The position numbers and the translations under genes are program-made. Shown piece after piece: positions 32,363 to 43,924 of a stretch of DNA of 64,000 bases; within the stretch, counting starts at the first letter, position 1; the number at the start of each line of letters is the position of its first letter. A model generated the notes under the pieces. The model did not search any database. It was given only the letters and a program-made list of their open reading frames with translations, and was not told the origin of the DNA. This DNA is from Prochilodus magdalenae (lineage: Eukaryota; Chordata; Actinopteri; Characiformes; Prochilodontidae). Where the stretch lies: NCBI GenBank assembly GCA_024036415.1, contig JAMWET010003144.1, positions 52,501 through 116,500 of the forward strand, written 5' to 3'.

Positions 32363-32398
32363 TTGCTTGAGCTAAGTCTTTAGTCTTAGCTCAAGCAA
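32363..32398. repeat. Perfect 14-bp inverted repeat
   Basis: TTGCTTGAGCTAAG, 8-base loop, CTTAGCTCAAGCAA. No surrounding gene or RNA context to explain it. Confidence 0.9.
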
Positions 32399-33421
32399 GT
32401 AGCAATATGGACATGTGAGACAGTGTCAGTCTTTTCAATGTCTTCTAGGGTATGATTATCATTACACTAAATCAGGTGTAGTCAATCAAACCATGTTTTA
32501 TACTTCTCAAAAGTAAATATATTGGGATATGTATTTATATAAGGATATAAAAACACATTTCTGGTCATATAAATGCTAAAAAACACTTTTGAAATTAGCA
32601 ACATATCTAAGATATCTATCTTCTTTCTACACATGTTACAGTACCAAGGTGGAAGCTGAAATTCCCAGAGTCGCCTAAAACATTTTAAAAAGGCATTTAC
32701 TTTATTTATATTTATTCAGCCTAACCAGTTCTCATTTAACTCATGCCCCGGCGTCTTTAATGACTGGGGTTCAACCATTAAGTAACAAATGTGATAGGCC
32801 TAGTTAGGGGTGGGGTTCAGGCGCTGGCCGACTGTGGCTGGTTGATTGATTTTGGCTCTGGGTTGGCTGAATCTGATTAGTAGTAGTAGGTCTGTCACAG
32901 TCATGAAATGATTGTCAGGTGAAAGTCAATAAAGCTGCGATTTGATTTGAAGGAATATAAGCAAAAATATGCATTCTGGAAGTATATATGCTAAAATGTT
33001 GCCATTAGCTGCAGAGCTAACAAACAAACATTGACTGAGTTATGACACCTTTGTAAGTGGATATATTGCTAACTGTTATATGTATTTATTATTAACTCAA
33101 CGTACATGTCTTATTTAGCTTATTGCAGCACAGTATGACTATTAAATCTATTAATAAACTAATAAATTATATATAGGATAGGAATATGGTACAGTTATAA
33201 GCAAACACAGTACAAAGAATAATTAAAAACATTTAATAATTAAATTTCACAGGTAACAGGTTAAAGATCAAAGATGAAGGTGAAAAACTGGGAAGAAAAA
33301 TACACTTTAATAAATACCAAAATTATTTTTTTGTAAAAAAACAAAAACAAACGCTTAGTCTACAACATTTGCTTAGTCTAAAGAGAAAGTTCATTACTGT
33401 ATTAAGCTGTGGCAACGGTTA

Positions 33422-33521
33422 GGTTCCAGTGGGTTTAGATTCTAGTAGACTGAATCTGATTTGTTGGTGTTGGGGTTTATACTCTGGTAGACTGAATCTG
33501 ATTGGTTGGTGTCGAGGATTA
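33422..33521 (-). pseudogene. Severed end of the gene 5 tail exon
   Basis: Left of the hAT element the minus strand still reads SDSVYQSI and SDSVY followed by TAG. These are the last tail units of gene 5, cut off from it by the insertion and no longer reachable by translation. The TAG replaces the CAG of the YQ pair, so the array already ended here before insertion. Confidence 0.7.
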
Positions 33522-33529
33522 GGCTCTGG

Positions 33530-35004
33530 CAGGGCCGGATTAAAAGAATGGGCTGAAAGGGCTGCAGTCCCGGGCCTCGCCACTAGGGGGGCCTCCGGTC
33601 GCTGAATGTCAAATGACAAAAATTAATAGAAAAAAAAAAAAAACGAAAACGAGCGAAAATGTCGGGCCAAAGGAAACACGAGAGCGGAGCAAAAAAACGA
33701 AAATTACAAGCGATAAAAAAGGAAAGAGCGACAGAATTATTACAGAAAACACCCAAATTAACCAACATGTGGAGTAGTCAGCCTGCTGTAGCAGCTACCA
33801 CCAGCAAAGAGGCAACTGTCAGTGATGGACAGCAGCCAACCACCGCTAGCCAACTAACCAGCCCAACTAGCCAGTCTGCTAGCAATAGTGCTACAATCTC
33901 TGAGGAAACAAGTGATGGAGAAGAACCAGTGGGTAATGTAGCAGATGAGCCTGTTGATTCTGAGGCAGGGGCGAAAATAGATATATCAACAGATATTGCA
34001 TGCTGGGGAGAAGTTAATGAGGAGATGCGAAGCTATTGGGTCGGAAAGGAAATTGAAGCACCCACACAATGTCAACATAAAGATGCTGATTTTTCGGCTT
34101 CTGAAAGGAGCTATAAAAATCAGAAGCGATGTCTGAGCAAAACATTGTTCAGTCGCTCGCTCAGAAATGGAGAGAAGGTGGCAAGAGAATGGTTGTCTTA
34201 CTCCCCATCTACTGGAAATGTGTTTTGTTTTTTTTGCAAACTATTCAGTAACGATTCGTCCGCTTTCACGCACGGATTCTCTGATTGGAAACATTCAGTT
34301 GACCGAGTTGAGATGCACGAAGCGGGCCAGCCCCACAGAAAGGCTGTGCTTACTTGGCTTGCGCGCACGCAGGTGCGTGGGATCGACGCGGGGCTGCAGG
34401 ATCAACTGAAAGATGAGGCGAATTACTGGAAAGAGGTATTGAGGAGAGTTGTGGCCGTAATAAAATTTCTGTCAGAGCGTGGGCTCGCATTCCGGGGAGA
34501 AAATGAAACACTGGGCTCAGTGCACAACGGGAATTATTTGGGCATCTTAGAGTTGCTGGCCAAGTTTGACCCTTTTTTGGATGAACACTTAAAACGTTTT
34601 GGAAATAAGGGGCGGGGGACACCCTCCTATTTGTCATCGACTATATGCGAGGAGTTTATTGCACTCATGGGCCAGCGAGTTCTTTTTTCCTACATTTTCA
34701 AATAGGCCAATAGGTTTATTCAGATACATTTTGTTTTCCCGTCCTCATTCTGTCAGCTTTGTCAACACTACTGCAATGATAATAAAGCTATCCTTGAATT
34801 GAAATGAATTGAATTGAAGTGAATTGAAGTGAATTGAATTGAAATCATAATACCAGTTCACTTTAAACGGTAGTCTGTCATAGATTGGTACTGTGTACGC
34901 TGATGTGTCAGTGGGTTTGTGTGAGGTCATGCGTCAGAACATGATATGAAGGGCCTCATCCTGGTAATTAGCCCCGGGCCTCAGAAAGTGTTAATCTGGC
35001 CCTG
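33530..35004 (+). mobile_element. hAT-superfamily DNA transposon, 1475 bp, internally truncated
   Basis: The left end CAGGGCCGGATTAA and the reverse complement of the right end, CAGGGCCAGATTAA, form terminal inverted repeats with one mismatch. They are flanked by a perfect 8-bp target duplication, GGCTCTGG (33522-33529 and 35005-35012), diagnostic of hAT transposition. The element carries a partial transposase ORF and a GAATT-rich right part. It interrupts the ITIM-array exon of gene 5 in the opposite orientation. Confidence 0.9.
33659..34705 (+). CDS. Truncated hAT (ZMYM1-like/DUF4371) transposase, 348 aa
   Basis: The ORF begins MSGQRKHESGAKKRK, a basic N-terminus, followed by a Ser/Thr/Gln-rich stretch. 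At about residues 176-236 is a TTF-type zinc-finger-like region (SYSPSTGNVFCFFCKLF, then SDWKHSVDRVEMHE), followed by the start of a DUF4371-like domain (LGSVHNGNYLGILELLAKFD, CEEFIALMG). Full-length family members are roughly twice as long. The RNase-H-like catalytic core and the C-terminal dimerisation domain are absent, so this copy cannot be autonomous. It lies wholly inside the 1475-bp element and is antisense to gene 5. Family assignment is from recalled motifs. Confidence 0.75.
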   Translation: MSGQRKHESGAKKRKLQAIKKERATELLQKTPKLTNMWSSQPAVAATTSKEATVSDGQQPTTASQLTSPTSQSASNSATISEETSDGEEPVGNVADEPVDSEAGAKIDISTDIACWGEVNEEMRSYWVGKEIEAPTQCQHKDADFSASERSYKNQKRCLSKTLFSRSLRNGEKVAREWLSYSPSTGNVFCFFCKLFSNDSSAFTHGFSDWKHSVDRVEMHEAGQPHRKAVLTWLARTQVRGIDAGLQDQLKDEANYWKEVLRRVVAVIKFLSERGLAFRGENETLGSVHNGNYLGILELLAKFDPFLDEHLKRFGNKGRGTPSYLSSTICEEFIALMGQRVLFSYIFK

Positions 35005-38000
35005 GGCTCTGGTAGGCTGAATCTAGGTGGTCAGGGTTAGGGTTTAGGCTCTGGTAGACTGAATCTGATTGGTTGGTGTTGAGGATTAGGCTCTGGTAGG
35101 CTGAATCTAGGTGGTCAGGGTTGGGGTTTAGGCTCTGGTGGGCTGAATCTGATTGGTTGAGGTTTTCTTTTTCTTGAAGAGGAACCAAAGTTGGATCATT
35201 CTCAAAACTGTCGTCCCTCTGAAACAAGCATGAACATACAGTTATAACTTTGTGTTATGTATATGAGAATTTTACTGAAAGAATCATAGTGGAAGCTAAC
35301 ATCTATGTTTGGACGCACCTTTCCTGAAGATTGTTTCATTATTTCTGGACCTGTTAGTAAAGAGATACATTTTTTTTCATTTTTGGGAAGTATAAACATA
35401 CAGAGCTTTAAATTTAAAGGTCTACATCTGTATATGAATGTTTTTTTTAAATAAAGAATACACTAGTTACTAAACACTAGTGTTTATGACCATATATAAA
35501 AACGCTGAACTTAATTTGTATCAAATACATAAACATTCCTGAGACTGTTTTTGCTTTTTAAAAAAAAAAATCTAATTTGTGATTCAGATTGGAGCTATTG
35601 ATTCATTTCGTGCAAAAGATTCAAATGATTCACCAGTAATATATCTATATGTGTGACCCATATATGACCTTTTTATGTATGCATATTCACATCAATTAAA
35701 ATTTTACTAGTATGGCAGATTTTGGCTGCAATAATGTCTGTGAACCACTAGATGTCACTGTCCTGTATACATTCAAAGTTTTACAGCTTCAAATCTTTTC
35801 TGGCACATTTCCTCTTAAATGCCCAAGAAAGTGAACTGTGTCTAGATGTGTCGCAACCTTTCCTGTCCTCCCCCGTCCTTCCTCCAGCTCCTCTCCTACG
35901 TTGAAGAATTGAGGACTGAAATTCAGGGGAAATAATACAGGCTGACTTCCTCCAGCTATAATCAGATTTGATGTAGACTATGTATAACTGGGCAAGTCAC
36001 AACATTCACTTGAAACTACACCCAATACTTGTGCATCCAATCTCAGCAGCTACTCAGAGCCAGATTTACATCCATGGTTTGATATGTACAAAACACACAG
36101 CATGCCCTTAGTGAGTACATGAAGTTTGGTGGCTCTCAGGCAAACGAAAACGTTACTGCTGGGTTTGGGTTGTAAATGACTGTGCCTCTATGGGAGGAAC
36201 GAGGGATGAATAAACGACAGATAGACGGGTGTGGGTCAGTATGGCTGTGGGTTAGTGCTTGGGGACCTCCCCTTAGTGAGCATGTGAAGTCTGGTGGCTC
36301 TCGGGCGAACAAAACAGCCGCGCTTAGATGGGTCCAAAAATGACTGGGACTCTATGGGAGGAACGAGGGAGGAATAAACGACAGATACATGAGTGCGGGT
36401 CAGAATGGCTGTGGATTAGTGCTTGGGGATCTGCCGTTAGTGTGTATGTGAAGTTTCGACGTTAGAGGACTATGGGAGGAATGAGGGATGTGGAAAAAAA
36501 AAGGAGAAGCGAACGAGTGCGGGTCAATCAAACACTGAATGCCATGGCTCAGTACAGGCTCAGTACTGTGTTGAGTGTGGTCTCTGTCGGTGTGGAGGTG
36601 AGTCTGTGCGGTGTATTAACTAGTACAGTGTTAGTGTTGTACCTCTGTGTTTTATTCTCCAGCAGATCCCTGTAATCAGACCAGCAGTTAACAAGACTAC
36701 ACCAGCACCGATGGAGGAGAACACAACCACACCTGGAACCCACACACATGTAGAACCACAGATTAAACTATCTCAATAACGTTGGTGTAGGTGTAGGGGT
36801 GGAGTATAGTAGAGCAGAGGGAGAATCACCTGTTGGAGAATATCTTGGTTCAGCTTGTTCTGTAGGAGATAATGATGGAAGCAGGGGAGTTAACCATGTG
36901 GGTGATGGTGGCAAGGAAAAACTCGCTCAGAGCAAGAGGAAGAAACCTCGAGAGAAACCAGGACTTAAAAGGGGAACTCGTCCTCCTTAGGTCATACACC
37001 GGATAGCAGGAAAAGCACAAGACCAACATAAAAAGAATCGGATTTGAGTTATATACAGCATTAAACAGACAGTTATCCGATTAACTGTTGGAGTCCTGTC
37101 AGAGCAGCAATGAGAAACAGACCTGGAAGTCTGAATGAAGCTCAGTCACTGATCCCAGTAAAACCAGTGACCCCTGTACGGAGTTTAACACAGTGAAGAC
37201 CTTGAACATCCATTACTGCTGCTAGAAGACTACAGTGATGATCTACAGCTCTGGAAATCAATAGAAGCCCACCACTCCAGTTTCTTCTTAAATCAGCATC
37301 TCCACATGTACAGCAGGTCCTCGGTGAGGAACCGAAGGTTGGGTTCTAGCTTTACTGGCAGATACAGTGAGCGTCTGGTTCAAAAGAACAAGGTCAAGCA
37401 ACAAACACGCAGGACAACACAGCTACAGACTGGCAGAGGGCCAAACCCACTCTCTACTGACCGTGATGAGCGCCACCTCATTCCAATGTCCCTTACCCAC
37501 CGTAAGATGACCTCGAGTGACCTACAGAGAGACTGGCGAGCGGTGGCTGGGGTGAGACACACAGCGAGCATGGTTCTAAAAACAGGCTTCTGGAGGTCAT
37601 TAGTGATTTTCTAAATCAACAGATCTAATACAATATCTGATCTGGAGTTTGGGAGACATGGTTCCAGTAGTGTAGAGAATCAAACAGAACTGAGGAATTC
37701 TGGTCCAACACAAACCCAGAACCTGGAGAACTAGACACTGATCAGTTACAGGTGGGCTCTTACATTTCTCCAGAGCTGTGTTAGAAGGAATGTCTGATTA
37801 GTTTGTGATAAAATAGCAAGATGCAGGAAAATCTTCCTCACAGTGTCGGACGGCAACAAGCTCTATGGTAATGCAGCAAGCAGTGGCACCCAGTCAAGCC
37901 AGATGAAGTAGCAGCATCAGACCACACAGGATGGGCAGCAGTTCAGCTCAGACAGAGAGATCAGACAGACATTATACTTAAAGGACTGAAAACATTATAC

Positions 38001-40493
38001 GGTGTTAAGAGTGCAGCAGTAACTCCGGCAGGCCTGGCTCCTACAGCAGGACTAACTGAGAGCCAGAAGGTCACCTAGACATAAGGGCTCCCTGAGAAGT
38101 CAGCCCTCCTCTGCTCCACCGTCCACAAACCTGAGTGAGTGCATCAAAGCAGCGGGACGACAGCACCAACACTCCCACTTTACCAAAGTACTCTCTTTCA
38201 GTGCACCCCCAGACCTGCACTGTCTATCTAGCAGGGAAACTAATTACCAAAGGCTCACCTGAACAGGTAGATTTTAGGCCTAGTGCCAAACACTGACTGG
38301 AAGGTTACTCCAAAGCTGAGTGACTGTGTGAAAAGGCTCCGCCCCCTGATGTAACTTTATCTATTCTGGGTACTAATACAGAACCTGCACCTTGTGATCT
38401 GATAGTTGTGATGGCTGGATAGTTTTGGCTAGTGGATGATTCTCAGTCCAGCAGTGACACTGAGGTGTCCAGAAGCACTGCTGTGTCTGATCCACTCACA
38501 CCAGCACCACACACTAACACCACCACTATGCCTGTATCGCTGTGGTGCTGAGAATGATGAGTGTGAACTTCCTGTTTAAGCATGCTCACTGCATTCCTGA
38601 TATAATCAGAAGAATGTCGAGCTGAATAGGGGAATATACTTACCAGTGACTCTGAGGTGGACCTGTGTGATGTAAACCTTGTATCCATTATCAGATGTCC
38701 AGTCTGATTCAGCTCCACACCAGTACTCTCCAGAGTCACCCTCAGTCAGATTGTTGATGACCACAGTGAAGATCTGCTTTCCGTCGTCATGGAGGTTCAG
38801 GTTTCCCACATTCCTCCATCTTCTACTTTCTTTAACTGAAGTTACATAGTTACAGTCAGTAGTGCTCACTCTCCTACAGAGGAACTTGGGGTCTCTTCTG
38901 AGGGATTGTGGGTATTTACAGCTGATGTTCACACCTCCTCCTACATGGCCAATCACACTGATGCTCTTCTGATAGGACAGATCTGTCAATCATAAACAAT
39001 GAAAAAACAACAGTCAGCTGTTTGTAAAATGTGTTTTTTATTGTCACTCATCATTAAAACAACAGCTGCACCCAGAAGGAGGTGTGGGGTTGCAGGTCTG
39101 TTGGGAAGGAAGATAAAGGTGACCAGGATCAATAACTGATGATAAATTTAGACTGATATGATCAATATTTATTGAGCTACACATACAGAAGTCTGTCTCT
39201 CAGTATGGCGTCGGGCCGCCGTGTTTGCTAACCCAACACGCCAGACGTCTCGGTATGGAGCTGTAGAGGTTCCTAATGGAGTCCTGTGATAATCCATCCC
39301 ATGCAGCTTGAACATCCTCACACAGTTCCTGCAGATGGTGCAGTAGGGGTGGAGGTGGAGTAACAACAGGCCTTCTGGACATGTGTGGCAACAACCCACT
39401 CATCTCGGTGCTGTCCACGGTGCCTCCACACACGGATTCGTTGGCCGTCTCCACCAAGACTAAAGCGGGACTTGTCACTGAAGATGACCCGCTGCCATTC
39501 TGAGTCCCTCCATGACAGTCTGGTACGACACCACTGCAGTCTGTGGTGACGGTGACGTGGCGTTAAGGACAGTCGTGGTAACGGTCTGCACGCATGTAGT
39601 CCTGCGTGGTGCAGCCGTCTGCCGGTGGTGCTGCATTAACAGGAAACCAAATATCTTTTTGATGGTATTTTCTAATATCTACAGTAATTACTAAGCATAT
39701 TTATTAGAATAAATACATAATGAATACTGCTGTAGTGATGTGGAATTGACCTTTGAACTCATGGAGCACCAAACAAATTTAAAATACAGTTTGACCATGA
39801 ACAGTCCTGTTAACCATTACATATAGTGTATTATAATTTCTGCCACCTACATGTTGTTACACTGTATGTTTGGAAAGTACTGGACACAGTGCTGTTACTG
39901 CTCTAGAGGCCACGCTCCTCTGCTGTTAGTGCAGTCAGATCGGCTACCACATGTACTGTTAGCACTACATAGGAAAGCACCTCTGACAACATGATTCCTG
40001 TTGTTTGATCTTTCTGAGGAAGTACAGTGGTGGGAGAGACTCACCTTCATTTACAGTCAGTCCCACTGCTGTGTAGCTGTCACTGGCCGCCTGTATATCA
40101 ATTCCACAGTGGTACATTCCAGAATCCTGTACAGTGAGGTCTCTGATCATCACCCAGAACTCTGCAGAGTTGGTGTTATCAAGCAGTGAGAACCTTCCTG
40201 TACTCCTCCACTCGTTTTTAACTCCTGTCTTGATCTGATCAGCACAGCTTGACCAGGCACCCTTACAGAGATACTTGGGGTTTGATGTGTATCTGCTCTC
40301 GTATCTACACCTGATGAGGACTCCTCCTCCTGGATATGCCCTCACTGTCCTGGATTCTCCTCCACCTACTAAAAGAGGACAGATGTCCCTCTAAGTAAAG
40401 TCTTCATTAGACACTGCTGATAGTGATGATCATGTAGAAGCTCATCTCCTTACCTGAAGCCAGGAAGAGGCTGAAGACGAGGAGGATCTTCAT
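34991..40493 (-). CDS. Gene 5: two-V-domain receptor whose tandem-ITIM tail is cut by a hAT insertion
   Basis: Exons on minus: signal peptide 40493-40454 (MKILLVFSLFLASG), VB 40365-40045, VA 38982-38644, stalk micro-exon 36859-36830, TM 36732-36643, juxtamembrane 35350-35319, tail 35218-34991. The total of 1080 bp gives 359 aa plus TAA. VB has RCRY, YLCKG, SCADQ and YHCGI; VA has ISCKY, KFLC and YWCG. The tail reads SAHQSL (Tyr lost to His), SAYQSL, SVYQSL, then SAYQSP. The transposon begins inside this fourth unit, changes Leu to Pro, and its terminal repeat supplies the TAA after four foreign codons. Two intact ITIM-like motifs remain. The rest of the tail exon lies on the far side of the element (33422-33521). 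Probably still functional with a shortened tail. Confidence 0.85.
36106..36480 (+). repeat. 165-bp tandem repeat, about 2.3 units
   Basis: Units start at 36106, 36271 and about 36434 with C(C/G)TTAGTG. Each contains CTATGGGAGGAACGAGGG and GTGCTTGGGGA. In the gene 5 TM-side intron. Confidence 0.8.
36905..37010 (-). mobile_element. LINE 3'-end fragment, antisense
   Basis: GGCAAGGAAAAACTCGCTCA and AGGAAGAAACCTCGAGAG are the reverse complement of the LINE 3' region seen at 43010-43080. In the gene 5 VA-micro-exon intron. Confidence 0.55.
37246..37778 (+). mobile_element. Tc1-like element fragment
   Basis: Ends CAGCTCTGGAAA and TTTCTCCAGAGCTG. The plus strand encodes the same N-terminal fragment as 11060-11564 (GPNPLSTD, HLIPMSLTHRKMTSSDLQRD). 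In gene 5 intron. Confidence 0.75.
38430..38550. repeat. Interspersed repeat fragment
   Basis: GGATGATTCTCAGTCCAGCA and CTGTGGTGCTGAGAATGA form loose inverted ends around a CACACCAGCACCA-rich middle. Related to 28980-29040. Confidence 0.4.
39045..39640 (-). mobile_element. Tc1-like element, right end truncated
   Basis: Same family and orientation as 29735-30481, and at the same place (just past VA in the VB-VA intron), here of gene 5. The distal end is lost near 39640. Confidence 0.8.
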
Positions 40494-40616
40494 CCTGAGT
40501 TCAGGCTTCACAGAAAACACTAAGTCCGATATCAGAGGGACTGAAATGTATACCCACATGACGGCGCACTCTTCCGTGTCTTCTGCTGGGTCATAAGTAG
40601 AAACTGATGACACGTC

Positions 40617-40626
40617 CACTTCCTTT
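40617..40626 (-). promoter_or_regulatory. PU.1/ETS-like site upstream of gene 5
   Basis: Minus-strand AAAGGAAGTG, about 124 bp upstream of the ATG at 40493. Inferred. Confidence 0.45.
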
Positions 40627-40904
40627 GCTTAACCCTAAGTGTGAATAGACTGTGGCCTTTTCAGGAAGACAGTGTGTGAAATATGTCTGTACAAAGTTGA
40701 AGAACAATGAAGATCTCTACTGCCATCTAGAGTAGATGGTGTGTAAGAGAGGAAAGAAGTTACTACATGACCCCTGTCCATAATCACATATCACCCACAT
40801 TCACCAGCTACTCAGTGACAGACAGTATATACAGATTTGTTGAATTAGGGAACTCCAATTCAATCTTTATTAAACTTACTATCATGGCAGTTCATTTGTT
40901 GGTG

Positions 40905-41075
40905 GTTGGTGTGGTGGAGTAGATAACACATTACCACTTGATGTGAGGGACTGGGGTTCGATTCTCGATCACCCAGACTATGCTGTGCTACACCAGTCCT
41001 TGGGTAAGACTCCTAACATGACATTGGCCTACCTGTAATACGATTAACCTTGTAAGTCACTCTGGATGCAGTTGC
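40905..41075 (+). mobile_element. tRNA-derived SINE
   Basis: Contains GGGGTTCGATTCTCGA (B-box) and the CATTGGCCTACCTGTAATAC body. Upstream of gene 5. Confidence 0.65.
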
Positions 41076-41099
41076 TGGCTTTTGAACTGAACTGAACAT

Positions 41100-41640
41100 T
41101 TTGATGAGTCGGAAACTTTTCAGTGGTCACTTTTCCGTTTTTCCTCAGTCCATCTTACATGAGCTTGGCTTCAGAGAAGGCGGTGAGGTTTCTGGTTCTG
41201 TTTATATCTTCTTCTGTACATGGTGGAGTTTTAACTTGTGTTTGTGGAGTAGTTACGAAACTGTGTTCACAGATGATGGGTTTGGGATACGTTTCATGCA
41301 GTCACTCCACTCCTGAATCGTGGGGTTTATTTTTAATGTGGTGCGGTTCAAAGATCACAAATATGCAGAGATTTTGGTACTGATTTGGTTTTTGTCCTTT
41401 GTGTACAGAGGTTCCCCAGACTCTTTGGAACTTTTATTGATAATGCGTTGTGGAGATGATGATCATCTCCAAGGTCTTTGCTGTGTTAAACTGTGAAACT
41501 TTCTTCCTGCTGCAGAATTTACTGGTACAGTCTTTCACAGAGTGGTGACTCCTTCCCACCTTTACAATTGAGAGAATCCGTCTCTCTGGAAGGCTCCTTT
41601 TATACCTAATCGCGTTACTCATGTGTTATTAATGAATTTG
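41100..41640 (-). mobile_element. Tc1-like fragment, antisense
   Basis: Reverse complement of Tc1 pieces: CACTCCACTCCTGAATCGTG, TTTTTAATGTGGTGCGG and GGTACAGTCTTTCACAGAG. Upstream of gene 5. Confidence 0.6.
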
Positions 41641-41816
41641 GCTTACCCTGTCATTGCCTGTTGAGGCTTTAAGGGAAGTCATTGGATTGAAGTTGGTCCT
41701 GATGAGATGGAATTTCCATAACATCAGTCATAAATTAAAAAATATGATTTTTAAAAGGATAAAGTTTTTAAATGTATTGGGTTCAGTCTGTTTTTATTTT
41801 GCATTTTCAGTTATAA

Positions 41817-41830
41817 CCAGCAGAGGGCAG
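41817..41830 (+). promoter_or_regulatory. CTCF-core-like site
   Basis: CCAGCAGAGGGCAG, full match to CCASYAGRKGGCRS, between genes 5 and 6, within a conserved TTATAACCAGCAGAGGGCAG block. Confidence 0.4.
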
Positions 41831-42149
41831 CGTCTGTCCATCACAGCTAGTCCTCTGGGGCCTAGTGACCTTTTGTTCACTAATGAATGTGTTTGAGTCG
41901 TGCTACAGTCATATCTGAACATTCAGTTTGAATTAGCTGAACATTTAGCATGTGTGCAAGCATTACTAAACCAGTAACACGACTATAGACTGGGAGGAAT
42001 CAAGACTGGAATTGTGTTTGCTAAACATATATTTATGAATATTGGACTGACCATAAATATGGCCTGTTTGAAACCCTCTTATTCTGCAATGTGACAAACA
42101 GCATTTTTACATACACTCAACGGACACGTCATTGGGTACATCTGTTCAA

Positions 42150-42490
42150 CGTCCAGTAGGCTTGAGTTTCACTGCTGCTGTCTGGCAGAAGGTACAGGAG
42201 CATCCATGCTGTCACTGCACGGTTCTGCAACAGCTTTGTCCCACAAGCACTCAGACTTGTGACTGAACAGTGAACTGAACTGAACAGTGACTGAACTGAG
42301 TCTTATTTATTGTATTTATTGTCTTGCATGTTGCACTTTCGGCACTCTGTCCTGGTCTGTATTGTTTTATGTTCTCGTTTTGTTCCATGTGGCACCATTG
42401 TTCTGTAAGAAACGTAATTTCATTTCACTGTGTACTTGTACAGAGCAGTAAAGACAATTGCCACTTGACCTGACTTGACTTGATTTGAAG
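42150..42490 (+). mobile_element. LINE 3' end with TTGAC tail
   Basis: Encodes a LINE ORF2 C-terminal-like piece (RSIHAVTARFCNSFVPQALR), then a 3' UTR with GAAACGTAATTTCATTTCAC and a CTTGACCTGACTTGACTTGA tail. Confidence 0.6.
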
Positions 42491-42939
42491 TGAGATGGAC
42501 ATAGGTAGTATAAAACTGTGTCTTCTAGTGTATGGTTAGCATCACACAGAATCGAGTGTAGTCATTTTAACCACTTTATATTTCTTGCTGGTGGTATACA
42601 TGGTATACAAAAACACTGGAATTAGCAACAGTACCATAACAAATCAAGTTATAAAGTTATAAATTAGATACGGCTCAGGGACTGTAAACACTAGAGAAAC
42701 TGAACCCCCACTGAGCATTTACTCAGTTTTAAAGAGAGAGTCCATGATTGTGTTAAACTGTAGCATGTTATGTATATGAGAAAGAGAGACATGGAAAAAT
42801 CGAATTATGATAGAAGCCTCGAGAATAATGACAAGCGTCTGGATCTGATCATCAACTCTATGGATCGGCTCCACCTGTGCAGTTACTCCTTCCTAGATTA
42901 AGCAGACTGTATCAAATGAATGTTCTAAGCTCCTTTTTC

Positions 42940-43198
42940 CTTTTGGTTCTGTCTTTTTCTCTTCATCCGGGATCGACCTGAGGAGGTTGGGTTCCACCCT
43001 TGAGCTTGGTTCCTCTCGAGGTTTCTTCCTCACTCAAGGTAGTTTTTCCTCGCCATTGTTGCCTCTGGCTTGCTCAAGGGGGGCTTGGACACTGTTCCCT
43101 ATGTTGGTACATTAACTACAAGTTTTTCTTTTCCTTTACAACAAACTGATTTGGTTATAATAAGAGCTATACAAATAAAGATTGATTGATTGATTGAA
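42940..43198 (+). mobile_element. LINE 3' UTR fragment
   Basis: Contains GGTTCCTCTCGAGGTTTCTT and GCTATACAAATAAAGATTGA with a TTGA-repeat tail, as at the end of many fish LINEs. Confidence 0.6.
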
Positions 43199-43439
43199 AC
43201 TACATAACGGAAGCCTCAAAATGTGGTCCATTGTCCTAAAAAAGATGCCATCTGGATGCAACATATCTGACTCCAAAACTTGCATGTAGCATTAAGCATT
43301 AATACCACTGCTATGTGCATATAACCAAATACCTGCATGCTGTCGGGATGGTCCCTCTCCTCTTTAGCCCAGAGGATCATGATTTCCAATAAGACTTCTA
43401 TATTTTTGGTTGGTTAGACCACAGGTCACATTTTTTTTT

Positions 43440-43920
43440 CTTCTCCTCAGAACATCTTAAATGAGCTTGTGTTAAGAGAAGGTGGTGGTGTTTCTGGATT
43501 TGGATTCTGGTTTATATCTGGGTTCTTCTTTGCGTGGTGGAGTTTTAACTTGTGTTTGTGGAGCAGTGATGATGGTGGTTTTGAGAAGTGATCCATGCAG
43601 TGACTACACTCCAGAATCATGGGGGTTATTGTTAATGTGATCCGGTTCGAAGATCATCCAGTACAGTTTCTGGCTGTTGTCCCTGGATTCTGTACAGAGG
43701 TTCTTCAGACTCTCTGAAACTTTTAATAATAGCTGGGGTGTAGATGGTGATCATATCTAAGTTCTTTGATGTTTTATGCTGTGAAACGTTCTTTTTGAAT
43801 TTCTGCACTATTTGCTGGTACAGTCTTTCACAGAGTGTCAACTCTCCCTATCTTTACTCCTGAAAGACTCCACCTCTCTGGGAGGCTCCTTTACACTTAA
43901 TCATGTTACTGACCTGCTAT
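43440..43920 (-). mobile_element. Tc1-like fragment, antisense
   Basis: Second antisense Tc1 copy between genes 5 and 6 (CACTCCAGAATCATGGGGG, GGTACAGTCTTTCACAGAG). Confidence 0.55.
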
Positions 43921-43924
43921 TAAT

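Noticed and set aside
33419..33619. Minus-strand frame with RHQPIRFSLPE repeats as a separate protein
   Set aside because: Out-of-frame reading of the severed gene 5 tail units, partly running into the hAT end.
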